Source: Mesotaenium endlicherianum (Eukaryota > Streptophyta > Zygnematophyceae > Zygnematales > Mesotaeniaceae). From it: a stretch of DNA of 64,000 bases. The notes under the pieces are model-generated. The model made no database searches and was not told the DNA's origin. It saw only the letters and a list, made by a program, of their open reading frames with translations. Where the stretch lies: positions 449,093 through 513,092 of the forward strand of contig WELA01004268.1 in NCBI GenBank assembly GCA_009602735.1, in the 5' to 3' direction. Shown piece after piece: positions 34,159 to 45,312 of the stretch. The translations under genes and the position numbers were made by a program. Every line of letters begins with the position of its first letter. Positions within the stretch are counted from its first letter, which is position 1.

Positions 34159-36623
34159 TCAAAGCTCTTCATCCCTCGAAGCATATCGCTTCCTTCTCGC
34201 TGGTCTTCCATAGAGGTCCACGTAATGCTTTCTTGTCCTCACAGCAAGCACAGTGTTAATACTAGCTCCAATGACGCTAACGAGAGCCATGATTTGGAAC
34301 GTAAGCCTAAAACAATGAGCACCAAAGCACTTTGCAGCAGAGCCAGACTCAATTTCTATGAGTGCATCTCCTCCTAAGGGACCGGTCAGCAAGGGCTTCC
34401 GAGAAGGATCCAAGCCCTTGCCAGCCTCCCAGTCATATATACGCCCCGCAATCAGCTCAGAGAACACGTAGGACCCGATCGGAACGGCACATGTGAACGT
34501 GTTATACAGCATGCCGAGATGCCGTAAGCCGAAAAGCTCGGAGGCTATGGCCGGCATGAGGGCGTACGTGGTCCCGTAGCCGACCCCAATGATCAGCGAG
34601 CCCATGTATATGGAGCCTGGAAGGGCAAACGCGTACACCAAGTGGCCAATCACCATCAGGCCCTGGATTCCCGCGACCACCAGAGGCCTGGGCAGCGCCC
34701 ACTCCCTGAGAACAAAGCAGCACACGTCAATCAATAAGACACCTATGACATCTGTGAGAAGAAGGTAAGTGAGTTGATGCAAATGCTGCATGAGTCTTGA
34801 TGCAGTAGTGCAATACGGACAACAGACTTGCAGGTAAGGGGGAACTAGATGTTGATCGCGGACTAACAGCAGCCAGAGTTGGTGGCTGAGCAGCATATGA
34901 AGGACTTGCCCACCAGGTGTAAGGATTTTCAAGATTATCAATCATGTTCATGTGGGCCTCAACGTCAAAAGGAAGACCTGTCCTACTTAGTAGACAGTTG
35001 CTGGTTGACACGCTAGCACACGTAACGACAAAATGTCCAGTTTGATCAACAGGAACCCCTTCCATTTGCATCTGCATCAGCGCCGTTGAGTATGCAAGCA
35101 AGCCAGCCTAAGTCAGTGTGTCTAGGCTCGCAGCAAGCAAGATAGTAGGCTGTCTAGGCTATCCATAAGAGAGAGCATGCGTGCAGCACGGGGCACAAGA
35201 AGCATGACGCATTTGGGCATGCAGGCACCAGATGACGCCCACCTCAGGAGGTGCTCTGACAAGTACCCCCCGCTGACGCGCCCCGCAAAGTTCCAGATGC
35301 TCATGAGCGCCACGGGCACCTGCATGTCGCTCCACCCCTGCGCCTCGCCCATCTGCGCCAGGTTGTTCATGGCCGTCAGCCCCGAGCCCGCTCCGCACAG
35401 CATCGACCCAAATAGGAGCCAGTAGTTGAGCTGCCCCGCCGCCTCTGCCAGCGTGTAGCTCTTCTCTGCCCCATCCTTCTCCCCATCCTCCTCCTCCCCG
35501 CTGTAGCCCTGTTGCCACTCTCGCTCTTGCTCTTGCTCTCCCCCTGGCTCTCGCATGTCCCTGAATCCATCCCCACCCGCGCCTTCGTTAGCAACGACAG
35601 GCTCGGCCATCCCTGCAACCCCTGCTCCCCTGCTTTGCCCATCTCCACTCCCGTCCCCTGTGCCTCTTTCACCTCCACCTCCGGCTCCAGGATCCTCAAT
35701 CTCCTGCGCCCAGCGTGGGCCACCCTCACCCCTACTTTCCTCAGCAGCGCTTGCGCTCTTCCAATCCGCGTGCAGCCGTGGAGCAGGAGCTTTCCGGGTT
35801 CCCCGGCGGCCCTGCGGTGCTGATGTTACCAACCGGCTGGTCTCTGCGTCTTCTACGCTTGCTGCTGCCACTTTCCCCTCAGCCTGCAGCACCTGAGCTG
35901 GGCCTGCTCCTCCCTGAAGGCGGAGCTCCTGGAGCCATGAGCTGAGCGGCAGCAGCAGGGGCAGCGCCAGGAGCAGGAGCATGAGGCTCATCAGCCACTT
36001 GCTGGCACGCTTGCTCACGGGCGTGAAGAGCTCCGCGATGATGATGGCGAAGAGGTAGGCGGCCAGGCTGCTGAGGATGCCAAAGGCGTACACAAAATTG
36101 GTCTTCTCCTTCCTCTCCTGCTCCTCCTCCTCCTGCGTGGGGGCGCCGTCGCCTGAGACGTCTGCCAGGCAAGCGGATGTAGGCCATGAGTGGAAGGGAG
36201 GGGCTTCCAGGGCCCATTGATGGAACATGGCCTGCTTGAGGGGTCGCACTCAGATTGGATGAGAGGTGACAGACAGCTGATAAGGTAACAACCGTATGTC
36301 TGGCCTGTGGCCCCCATGGACGCATGTCATCTGCTGCCGAATGCGTGCATTGGCTTGAGGCTGAAACTCACTCCTTCCGGCAAGCATTAATTGGCAGGAG
36401 AGGGAGGCTCGGGCTCAAGAGACAAGCATGCCTGTGCCCATAGTGACTTGCAGTTGCCCGTCCAAGTGATCAGCGAGTAACTAAGGGACGCTATCAAGTG
36501 TTCTCCATTGGAATCTGTCCGGCAGCTTCTGCACGTCGCAAGCAACTTGCAGTAGGAGTCTTCCCGCATCCCAGATAGCACGCTACTGTGTGCGTGCACC
36601 CTGCATACAAACGCTCACGCACG

Positions 36624-36667
<44 letters not shown>

Positions 36668-38902
36668 CACCTTGCGGGATGGGGCGCAGGAAGAGCATGA
36701 CAACCAGGGACACCAGAAAGGGCGCCACGGCTCCTAGGAGCAAGTAGGACGCCTGGTCGGGAGCGTACAGTGCTCTGTACATCTGCGCGAAGATGGCCCC
36801 CGAGAGGCCCACCAGGCCCTTAAGGAGGCCCACCACGACCCCGCGGGAGCGCGGAAAGTTGCCCACGCACGTCACCAGGCCGGCTGTATTGAAGTAGGTG
36901 GCGCCGTTGACCCCTACAAGCATCAGGACACAGATCTGCTCACAAGTGGCACGCTGTTTGGACCCACTTCTTGCCTGCCCCTACGAGTGGGCGATGAGCA
37001 ACTCTCGACCTCACCTCATAGATATCAGCACCACCGCTTTGAAATGCCTTGGGTGTCAGTCGGATGCAACCTGGCAGAAGTTGTGATGGGAAGTTGAATA
37101 TGCAGCAAAGGCGTGTCGGAGGCAGCTCCACTTGGTGAGCAACGCAAGGATGGCGGCACCACCAGGAGCCGTGCCCGACTGCTGCATATGGATGTGCCAG
37201 GTCTGATGACAAGGCAAGGAAAGCATTTTACTTAGAGCTGAGAGCACTGCAACCTGTACTGCCTCACACACAAGAGCACCAAGGGGGGGCCTCCTGGAAG
37301 CAGCTTCGAGGTTCATCACACGCTTCAATGGTGTGACTGCCAGCAAATGAAATGGAGGCATCATTGAAGCAGTTCATGACGTGTTTCTTATCCCAGTCAT
37401 AGAGAAACGTCGACACCACACCTCCTGTCAAGCCCTTGGGAGGAGAGAGTTGCACACATTTCACACATAGGCTGCCCGGTGGACATGGATGTGGAAACAA
37501 GCTGCAGCCTGAGTGCTAGTATTTCTCCTCTGTTTCCACCACTAGCTATGCCTTGATGATAGGAAGCAAAGACTTCCTGGCTTGTCGATGGCTGCTAGGC
37601 ATCAAGTCATTTCAACATGACCCGAAGAGTAGCAGGAGAAGCAAGTACCTGCCAAAGGGGAGGCTGCGACACTCGACCACTTGCGACCAGCCACAGCGCA
37701 CCATATCCAATCAAATTCTGGGTACATGTCACTGATAGGAATGTCAGAGCTCAATCAGATCCTTGCTTGCTCTACCTCCAAATGCTTCCTTCCCCACATG
37801 CGGTAGGTTTGACCAGGAGCTTCCTGAAACCCTTCTTGAATACTTTGCATCACAGAGGCTGCAAACATTATGACATCCAAAATCTATGCAGTGATCCTCC
37901 TCTATTCTCCTCTGAAGGCCTTGGGGCATTATGATCACGTCTCTGAAGTTGTGTACAGCAAAACTGCTGATGACTTTTCGTCAATGTGAAAAGATCCGAG
38001 TGAAACGTCGCAAGTTTCAGCTTGCAGTTGTCATACAGAAGCCCCGGGTGACTGACCTGCAAACCACCAATAAGGACGAGGGCCCACACAGGCACCCGCG
38101 AGGACAGGATGCCCGCTAAAAGCCCCACTGCATCTCCCAGGTCCTTGAAAACGCCGAGTATTGCTATCTGTTTCTGGTTGTACCCCAACGCATCCTTCAG
38201 CCCACAAAGAAACGAAGGTGAAGCTGATCAGGTACTGCTTCCGAGCAGAGGCAATACTTCAGCTGAAGTGCATGCTGCACAGCATCCAGTATAGAATTCC
38301 ACATATGTTGCACAGCATGCACCCTTCATCCATGATTATGATTCTACAAACATGCGATGACAATGACAAAAATGGCCTGCAATTATACCAGGGAAGTCCT
38401 GAGATCGAATTTACTCAGATGGGTTATAGGAGACTACATCCTCAAGATAGTCCGTTGAATTGCAACTTAGTTGTTTGTAAGTGGTACTTAGCAAGGACAG
38501 CATGCATGTCATTCTGCCTCTTCTTTTGCTGAAGACACCACTCTGCTAAATGAGACCCCATAGTGCGAGCTCAAGCAACTGACTTCAGCAATGTAGCCTA
38601 CGAAGTGGTTATAGTATGTCCAAGACTATTTGGCATGCCGCAGTCGTTGAGCTGATCAAGTAAACCTACTGCACCTACCACCTCTTGTTAGTACAGGCGA
38701 AGAAACGGCCCTGCACTATAGCGGGATCAACAAATTAACCAACTAGCAGTGCTTCTATCTCCACATTTACCTTAAGTGCCGAGGAATAAATTGAAAAGTT
38801 GTAAGTCTGTCCGGCACATGCCAGAATCCACATGCCTCCCACAAGCGTGAGCCAGCGATGAGTCCCATTACAGCTGGTGAACGACGACAGCTTGCCAATC
38901 AT
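34159..38902 (-). CDS. Nodulin-like (NFD4-type) major facilitator transporter, ~689 aa
   Basis: Six exons join in phase: 38771-38902, 38057-38194, 37649-37717, 36671-36935, 35243-36161 and 34159-34705. TM1 contains WLTLVGGMWILACAGQTYNF. Further family segments are YNQKQIAILGVFKDLGDAVG, GYGALWLV, GVNGATYFNTAGLVTCVGNF with RGVVVGLLKGLVGLSGAIFA, LNYWLLFGSMLCGAGSGLTA, WNFAGRVSGGYLSEH and YALMPAIASELFGLRHLGML. This is the plant/algal nodulin-like MFS family, in which the known members are poorly defined metabolite or ion carriers of endomembranes or plasma membrane. Between the two six-helix halves is an unusually long hydrophilic loop of about 190 residues (exon 5) rich in Glu, Gly, Ala and Arg. 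Start ATG at 38902 is chosen because it directly precedes TM1. The substrate is unknown. Confidence 0.88.
36622..36662 (-). repeat. (GT)n(GC)n microsatellite beside a splice donor
   Basis: On the minus strand this starts 7 bp after the exon 4 donor (GTGCGTTT) of the MFS transporter gene. Its composition matches the tract at the last cystinosin acceptor. Confidence 0.92.
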
Positions 38903-39089
38903 TTCGTGCTTGGGGCAAACCTCATGTCCCCGCTGAGCTGAAATTTCCAGAGGACATCTCCACAGAGTGGCAGCTATCTCTTCCTAGTGCAGGAGAAGAA
39001 ACTGACTACATTGTACAAAATAAGTGGTGGAACTGGAGCTAACCCGTCAAACATGCTATACTTTGTTTTACATTCCTTCACGACGTATT

Positions 39090-39170
39090 GCATCAGTGGT
39101 CTAGTGGTAGAATATCACCCTTTAACTTGGTAGGTCGGTGAAGACCCGGGTTCGATTCCCGGCTGATGCA
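39090..39170 (+). tRNA. tRNA gene with Gly-type body and 17-nt anticodon loop (probable 10-nt intron)
   Basis: The acceptor stem GCATCAG pairs with CTGATGC. The D arm (TGGTCTAGTGG, also a good A box) and T arm (CCGGG TTCGATT CCCGG, B box) are those of eukaryotic tRNA-Gly. The anticodon stem TCACC/GGTGA (39115-39119/39137-39141) closes a 17-nt loop instead of 7. Removing 10 nt at the canonical intron site after position 37 gives a 71-nt tRNA, the normal length for tRNA-Gly, with loop CTTTAAC. That places UUA in the anticodon position, which would read the stop codon UAA. A pseudogene or an unusual splice position is equally possible. A T4 tract, the nearest Pol III terminator candidate, lies at 39220-39223. 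Confidence 0.75.
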
Positions 39171-40508
39171 CAGAGGGCTGTGCTACCAGACTCATCTTTA
39201 GATTGAAGTTCAGTAAATCTTTTCATTTTAGTCCGCCCCACGAAGATTGAGGTGCGCACGCGCAGCTCAAGTCACGGTCGCCCAGGTACGGAAAGTCAGC
39301 GTTGACTCACCGACCAAAGGACTGAGTTACCTCAGTCAACGGTTATGTCAAAGTCGTTATCACTGTCACAGTGGTCACGACACGTCAAACCCCACACCCA
39401 GGGATGGATGGGGATTTGGACGGAGTAGTCAGCCGGAAGGCTAGGGGCCTGGAACCAGCAATGAGCCAGCCCAACAAGTGCCATGTAAGGTACTGATCAA
39501 TTGGCTACCTAAGCCAAGTACAGCAGGGATGTTGCAGGGGCGTTGTGTAACTTTTCGGCCAAGACCCTCGAGTGACTAGCCACGGCTTGAGCGTTCATCT
39601 CAAACGCTGCCAGCCGCCAGCCACATAGGCGTGATTGCCAGCTGAAAGGCTAAGCAGTCATGCGCGAGTCACAAGGCGTGTATGCATGCTGAGTGACAAC
39701 TTCTAAAGTTGTTTGAGGGCTGCTAGGTAAGGACGGCATGCAAACTAGGCGCTGTGACTAAGCACTGGCATTCTCGAGAGAGGATAATGTGTGGTGCCTG
39801 CGAAAGGCACGAATCCTGCCTGAAGCTGCCTCATTCTTGCTCGCATCGTTGTCAAGGAAGTTGAAGGAGCACAGGTTCAGAAGGAAAGGAGAAGAAGGAG
39901 CGCGAAGAAGAAGGAGTTCCCAAGGCCACAGAAGAGCCGAGACGCCACGCTTTTGCCGACGCTGGAAGATTTCTTCTCAGTGTATCATAGAAAGGTTAGA
40001 CCTCAGGAGTTTCCAAGAGGGGATCTCGCTGGTAGAAAGTAGAGAGCTGTAGAGTGGAATCTGTTAGGAGATTAGCACAAATTCGGGTCAAACACCACAA
40101 GCGTACGAAAGTCACTTAAAATGGTGAGTGCTGTGTTACTTTCCAAGTTCTCAGAAGTCTCAATCGTTGAATTGCTGATTGGAAGAGTAGTATTAACAAG
40201 TAAAGCTCTCAGTGAAGAACTGAGTGAGCCCGGCCAAGCAGTGAAGAATTGTTAAGGCGCGGTGTTGAGCGAAGAGCTCAGACCAGGCCAGCATAGATGT
40301 GCAGTTTTAGAGTTTTGTAAGCTGTGACTTTGTGAAAGTTGAGCAAAAGCCTTAAAGGGCAATTTCCTCTAAATCTGGCATTGCCTGTTAAGCTGCTTAG
40401 ACGTGATTTCTGCAAACTACAAACTTGTTCATTCTGTAAATCCTCAACTTGGGCGAAAGCCTGTGTGGAAGTAAGACGCTTCTGTCCTACTTCTGAGAAC
40501 TTGGTTGA
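39171..40508 (+). other. Probable LTR/leader of retroelement A
   Basis: No gene is supported here. The stretch precedes a degraded gag-like region and contains a 79-bp block (39251-39329) that recurs inverted at 48986-49064. I could not define LTR ends or a primer-binding site, so the assignment as leader or LTR is by position only. Confidence 0.35.
39251..39329 (+). repeat. 79-bp inverted-repeat partner (left copy)
   Basis: Matches the reverse complement of 48986-49064 over 79 bp with only a few mismatches. The best block is around GTACGGAAAGTCAGCGTTGA. It probably derives from the LTR of one retroelement family. Confidence 0.8.
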
Positions 40509-42015
40509 TTGGTTCAGATGAACAAGAATTCCCAAGCCAGTTGGGGATTGAGGCCTGTGAAGGCTGCCGGTGTTCAACCTGGAAGAGGACCCGGAGAAAT
40601 TCAACTGTATATGCGGTTGAGGAGTGGAAGACTCTACCACCCTGTGGAGCCTGCAGAAGGTTCTAACTCTAGCCAGAGTCCACGAGGAAGTGAGACGTCT
40701 GAGCATACTGACAATCGGTGGAATGAGCAACCGTCGAGAGACGAGTCTCGCCATATCTCCGCAAGCGGTGAGAACCCGGATAAAACACGAGCCTTTGCAC
40801 CTGATTCGAGCAGAGAGCAAGACGTGTGGGGTAGAGTCAGTGAGTCCTGGTCACCGTTCGAAATGGCCGGTGATGATCGGGGTGAAAATCCTCAGTTCAA
40901 GCTGTCTGCAAAGTGTTTTAATGGACGAACCACTGGAAAAGGTCTCACTTTCGAAGAGTTTGATAAAATCTATTGGGCAAAATTCTTGGAGAAGATTCGG
41001 AAGGATTCTTCTTATACGCAATCTGTCGCATTTATAGGCTTGGTTCAGTACTTGGATAAGGATGCTTGTTGCTATATCTCCAATTCCGGAAGGATGAGGA
41101 TCTCACCCAGGAATGGGCATTTGGAGAGCAAAAAAGGGCTAGGGTTTTGAAAATCCAGAAAGAGGCTGCGAAAGCCCGAATGTCTGCTTTATCTTCAGGA
41201 AGAGTAGTGCCGACTGCACCTGTTGAGAGCATAGACTTAGCTGCACTGACACAAGAATTAACAGAGGCCATGAGGCAACTCATTGAGGGCCAGCAAAGGG
41301 CTGCTACTCAGAATGATGATGCCGGCTCTGTCGCAGAGTTGCGAAAGGTGTGTGCAGAACTGTTTGAAAAGGTTGCTACTGCTTAGGCTCGAGTAACGCG
41401 CAGAGCTGCACCAATTAATGGTCAGCAAGGCGATAGTGTCACGACAGAGGCAAGCCATGCGCAAGCCCTGGCTAGCTGTCGTAAGGATATGGAGGCTGGG
41501 GATGACCAGCTAGACTCCAAGCATTGCCCGCGTCATTTCTTCAAGTTGCTTTAAGCACGATACTCAGAGGATCGCAGTCTTAAGGTGCACCGTTATGTGC
41601 ATTTTTTCCGTCAGAAGAACGAGACAGTCATGGAGGTTAAATCCAAATTGGTAGACCTCGCCAAAAAGGCAAAAATCTACGAGCCCAGAATAGTGGCTAA
41701 CAAATTTCTGTTGTGCTTGGGCAAGGAAACAGATCGTGAAGTCAGGCCACATCTGTCCGCGAAGAACGGGATTGACTAGGACATTGACGAGGCGGCTGAA
41801 ATAGCAAGCAATGTCGAAGAAAATAAACTGTGGTATAAGGAGGCTTCCAGGACGCTTATGGCTCCTGAGAGGAGGGAGGAATCCTCTCCGTCTAAGGCCA
41901 ACAGCTCTAATTTTAAGAAGAAGAGCAGGTCTTTTAATAAGTTTGCTAAGCACGCCAACACTGCTGAAACAGCAGAGGGCTGTTGGAATTGCAGAAAATT
42001 AGGTCTATCAGATTA
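40509..42015 (+). pseudogene. Degraded gag of LTR retroelement A
   Basis: Fragments in shifting frames read as one capsid-type protein: FEEFDKIYWAKFLEKIRKDS, then after a frameshift near 41085 a helix-rich stretch (QEWAFGEQKRARVLKIQKEA), then HRYVHFFRQKNETVMEVKSK and NKFLLCLGKETDREVRPHLS. It ends in a Lys/Ser-rich linker with GCWNCRKLG, which looks like the start of a CCHC zinc knuckle. In-frame stops (near 41385, 41553 and 41777) and frameshifts show it is dead. The sequence changes abruptly near 42003-42016 into chromovirus B1 gag, so the 3' part of this element is missing. Confidence 0.6.
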
Positions 42016-43124
42016 GGCTGAATGCTGCAGGAATTGCTGCTGCAAGAGCGAGAGGGACTGTTGAGGACACTACTCAGCGAGTCGATGCCACTGCTACTGC
42101 TGCATTTGCTAGCCTCCCACCTCAGAGTGTGGATTTGGGAACATTGTTCGTGCAAATGCTATCGCAAATGGCGAGCATGTACCAGTCCCAACAGGAGGAC
42201 AAGAGAATCATAATGTCTCTACTGCGGGACAGAGACCAACTGGGTTCTCAAACCATTGGTGGTGGTGGCAGAGGGCCTAGTAAGCCCAAGCCGAAACCTC
42301 TTCAGGATTATGATCCGAAAGGGAACAAAAAGTATTTCCTGATCAAGTTTCTCGTTGATGTTGAGCAGTGGCTGGAGAATTTCCTAGAACTGCAAGATTA
42401 CGAGAAGGTCAGCCACATTGGTCCTCTACTGAAAGGCAGTGCAGCAGAATGGTGGCTGTATTGGAAAGGAGAGCGTAAGGCTCAACAACAAGGTGACCCT
42501 ACTTGGGTAGAGTTTGTCGAGAAACTACATGAGAAGTTTGATGTGATCAATCAGCAGGAGAAAGCTATCTATGCGATGATTTCCTTGACACTGAAGCAAA
42601 CCACTTCAGTTGCTAAGTTTGCTCAAAAGTTTCAGGAGAACATGATGAAGCAGCCAGACTTGCCAGAGCGGTATAAGATAGCATACTTCAGGTACGGCTT
42701 GAAATCCGAAGTCTCTGGTCATCTTGCTGAAAAGAAGTATGAGAAACTAGCTGACTTGATCCAGGATGCTGATGCCTGCGATTAGCAGCAGTTCAATCAC
42801 AAGCGCCAGAATAATGCTTTGGTGTCTAAGGTTGTCAAAAAGCTCCACGTTTCCTACAATGCTATTGAAAGAGACCAGGCTGAGGATGATCAAGGTGATG
42901 AATATGAGTATGAGTATAATGCTATGCAGTCTAGAGGGAGAGGTGGTTTCTCTCGAGGCGGCTATGGAAGAGGTGGTGGTAGGACTAAGCCGAGACCAGC
43001 CTCAGCAAAATCTGTTTGCTTCCATTGCCAGCAGACGGGTCACTTTAGAGAGCAGTGTCCAGTCAAGCACCTCCCAAAGGTCGAGAGAAAAGACCAACCT
43101 TTAAAAGACAGCAACAGTCAGTAA
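42016..43124 (+). pseudogene. B1 gag remnant (nucleocapsid end intact)
   Basis: Aligns residue by residue with B2 gag from its about residue 138 onwards: [40 protein letters not shown], then a CCHC zinc knuckle CFHCQQTGHFREQC. One in-frame TAG (42783-42785) replaces a glutamine codon present in B2. The start codon and N-terminus are lost at the junction with element A. Confidence 0.85.
43100..43106 (+). promoter_or_regulatory. Putative -1 frameshift heptamer T TTA AAA (B1)
   Basis: The heptamer sits in the gag frame (codons TTA AAA) six codons before the gag stop, and the pol frame is -1 relative to gag. The same heptamer at the same place occurs in B2. Confidence 0.6.
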
Positions 43125-43126
43125 TC

Positions 43127-43896
43127 CAGTCTAGAGAGGATGCTAGAGATAGTGAGTCGTCACTAGCTGCCCTCGTAGCAGGTATTATGGGTCCTGCTCA
43201 ACTGGATTCACTATGCATGCCTGACAACCAGATAAAGGAGACCATCAGCAATATAGACATCCAGAGAGTGCACACTCTGGATGCTCTTGTTCCACCTGAT
43301 GTCCAACATTTCCTTGCTAAGTCCGGAGAACAATGCGAAAGTCAGAAAAAGACAGTCTCCCTTATCCTACTGCATTGCATGATTGCAGGGAGGAATCATA
43401 ACCAAGCCTATTGAGGTCCAGTTAGGTGCTGGCATTGCAGTTCTAATTGAAACGCTTACATTTGAGGTACTCATACTGGCTTTTATGATCTCCTGCTAGG
43501 CAAGTCCTGGCTTAACAGACATCGAGCTGAAGTGTGTTAAAGCAGAGGTACATTTAAAGTGAGAGGAGCCAGTGATGGGCAGACTAACTTGGCACCCACC
43601 AGTGCTCTTCCTCTTGTCCTGTATCGATGGCAAATGAAGGAAAAGGAGAGGCTTCCAGGAGGATGCAAATTGCTGAATGCAATAGAGTTCATCGAAAGTT
43701 GGAACCAGAAAGACAATAGAATGTTCTGTCTGCTGCTAAGAGAGGTACCCCCTCAACCTGAAGAAGTGGTTGAGAAAAAGGTGAGCCCTACGGCGCACCC
43801 TACTGCTGCAAAAGTTATTGCTCGATACACCGATGTTTTTAATATGCCTGCAGGACTATCTTTTAAGAGGGAAGTGGATCACAAGATTGATTTGTA
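43127..43896 (+). pseudogene. B1 pol 5' remnant, protease active site deleted
   Basis: The -1 frame continues from gag ([20 protein letters not shown]). It matches B2 pol up to MIAGR and then jumps to [14 protein letters not shown] segment of roughly 130 bp holding the protease motif is gone, at a short GGAGG-like microhomology. The remnant ends at KREVDHKIDL (about 43896), where piggyBac-derived sequence begins. It contains further frame breaks and a stop near 43538. Confidence 0.75.
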
Positions 43897-45312
43897 GGGA
43901 AGCATTTTCCACTCTTATTATTCTTCACATGAAAGAACCTTCTAATCTCTATTCCTAGACATGAACCTACCAAAGTTAGGCAAACTAACAGGCCCCTTTT
44001 GAAGCTTTTTCCAGTAGTGCTTTAGAGTGGGAAGAGCATGCAGGCCCATAGTCATGCACAAACCATGAAACACAACAATTTCAGTTGTTGTGCAAGGAAT
44101 CCAGCCCCTAACATTATGCTTAGCTGCATATGCATTAGTCTCTTTAGCTAGCTGGTCAAAGAACCACATAGGCATGAATAAGCACAACACGCCAAAGGGG
44201 GGAAGACCTCTAAAGTTCTTGGCCGAGATGCCTTGAAGCCCATGGTGGTGGTCACTGGAGGGCTTCAATAGCATGTCCTCATATGTCTCTCCAGGGGCAG
44301 CCTCCTTCCAGCTCCATTCTTCAGGGATCTCCTCACCAGTTCCATTGTCTTCTTGCATGCTTAGGGGTAGCACCTGTGCATCCTCCTCCGAATCCGAACC
44401 TGAACTCTCGGCCTCACTTGCACTGCCTGCATCACTGTCAGAGTCCAGAACTTTAGATTTTCCTTTCTCTTTCCTATCTGCTGCTGCCTGAACTTGTTTG
44501 AACTTGCTCCTTTGTGCAGGAGCTGTTATCTTACACACACCTAAAGGCCTCTCTCTCTTTCTCTTCCCGGCCACAGAAGAAGGCTCCTCACTCTCATCAA
44601 GCTCCTCATCAGGCAAAGATAACTCTAATCTAAGAGGAACAAGAGGGTCTTCTGAATCAGGCTGTGAGGGCTGGCTGCCAGGCACACTCGGAATTCTTCT
44701 TGTACACACCCGCGGCTAATACTTGCTCAAAGTCGTCATCCACTCCTATATGAGCCTCTACGACCTCAATACTGAACTTCGACTTTGTACCATCAAATGC
44801 AAACAACACTTGGAAAAGACTCTCACCTTTCTTACTCTTCTATTCTTTCTTTACTTCTCTCAACAGAACCTCTTCACACTCATTAGCCAAATGCTCAGAT
44901 GCCCATAGTCGATCGAAGACAATTGCGCTCACATAGATGTATAACCCTACAATACTACTCCCCAAACTCTCCCCTGCAGCCATGGCGGATGAAATGAAGA
45001 AGAAAAACGAAGAAGAAGGAGAAGGACTTAGCAGACAGTCGCGGAAATTGGCAAATTGAATAGACATTGTGCAGGTGAATTTCGTTTTGATCCAGATTTT
45101 GGATCGTACGTTTTCATCTGTACCTTCATCAGTACTCGTCGGTTTTGGTCGCGAATTTAATCGCGGGTTCCTTGTGACAGTTCCAACTATTTGAGCCTAT
45201 TTTCATACAAAAGGGATAAGTATACACTAAATGCTGGCCTAGACCAGGGAGCTCTTTAAATGCACCAAAAAATATCTATTGCACCAAATGTGGTTCTATG
45301 GGCTGTCTAGTG
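43897..45312 (-). mobile_element. Truncated piggyBac-like DNA transposon inside B1 pol
   Basis: Foreign DNA splits the B1 pol match. The right edge abuts a TTAA (45313-45316) that is also present at this site in B2 pol, fitting piggyBac target choice. The left edge has no TTAA and about 2 kb of host pol is missing there, so the left end was lost by deletion. It carries the N-terminal part of a transposase on the minus strand. Confidence 0.65.
43942..44709 (-). pseudogene. piggyBac-type transposase, N-terminal fragment
   Basis: The frame begins with an acidic, Ser-rich low-complexity region, then shows the start of the DDE_Tnp_1_7 domain: FFDQLAKETNAYAAKHN, GWIPCTTTEIVVFHGLCMTM, GLHALPTLKHYWKK and FGRFMSRNR. 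These match the conserved lead-in of piggyBac transposases. The catalytic aspartates would lie downstream but the frame stops and the element ends. Sequence upstream to about 44983 (MAAGESLG...) may be its 5' part in another frame. Confidence 0.7.

Noticed and set aside
40278-40820. 180-codon minus-strand open frame
   Set aside because: Overlaps the plus-strand gag-like region of element A and has no domain.
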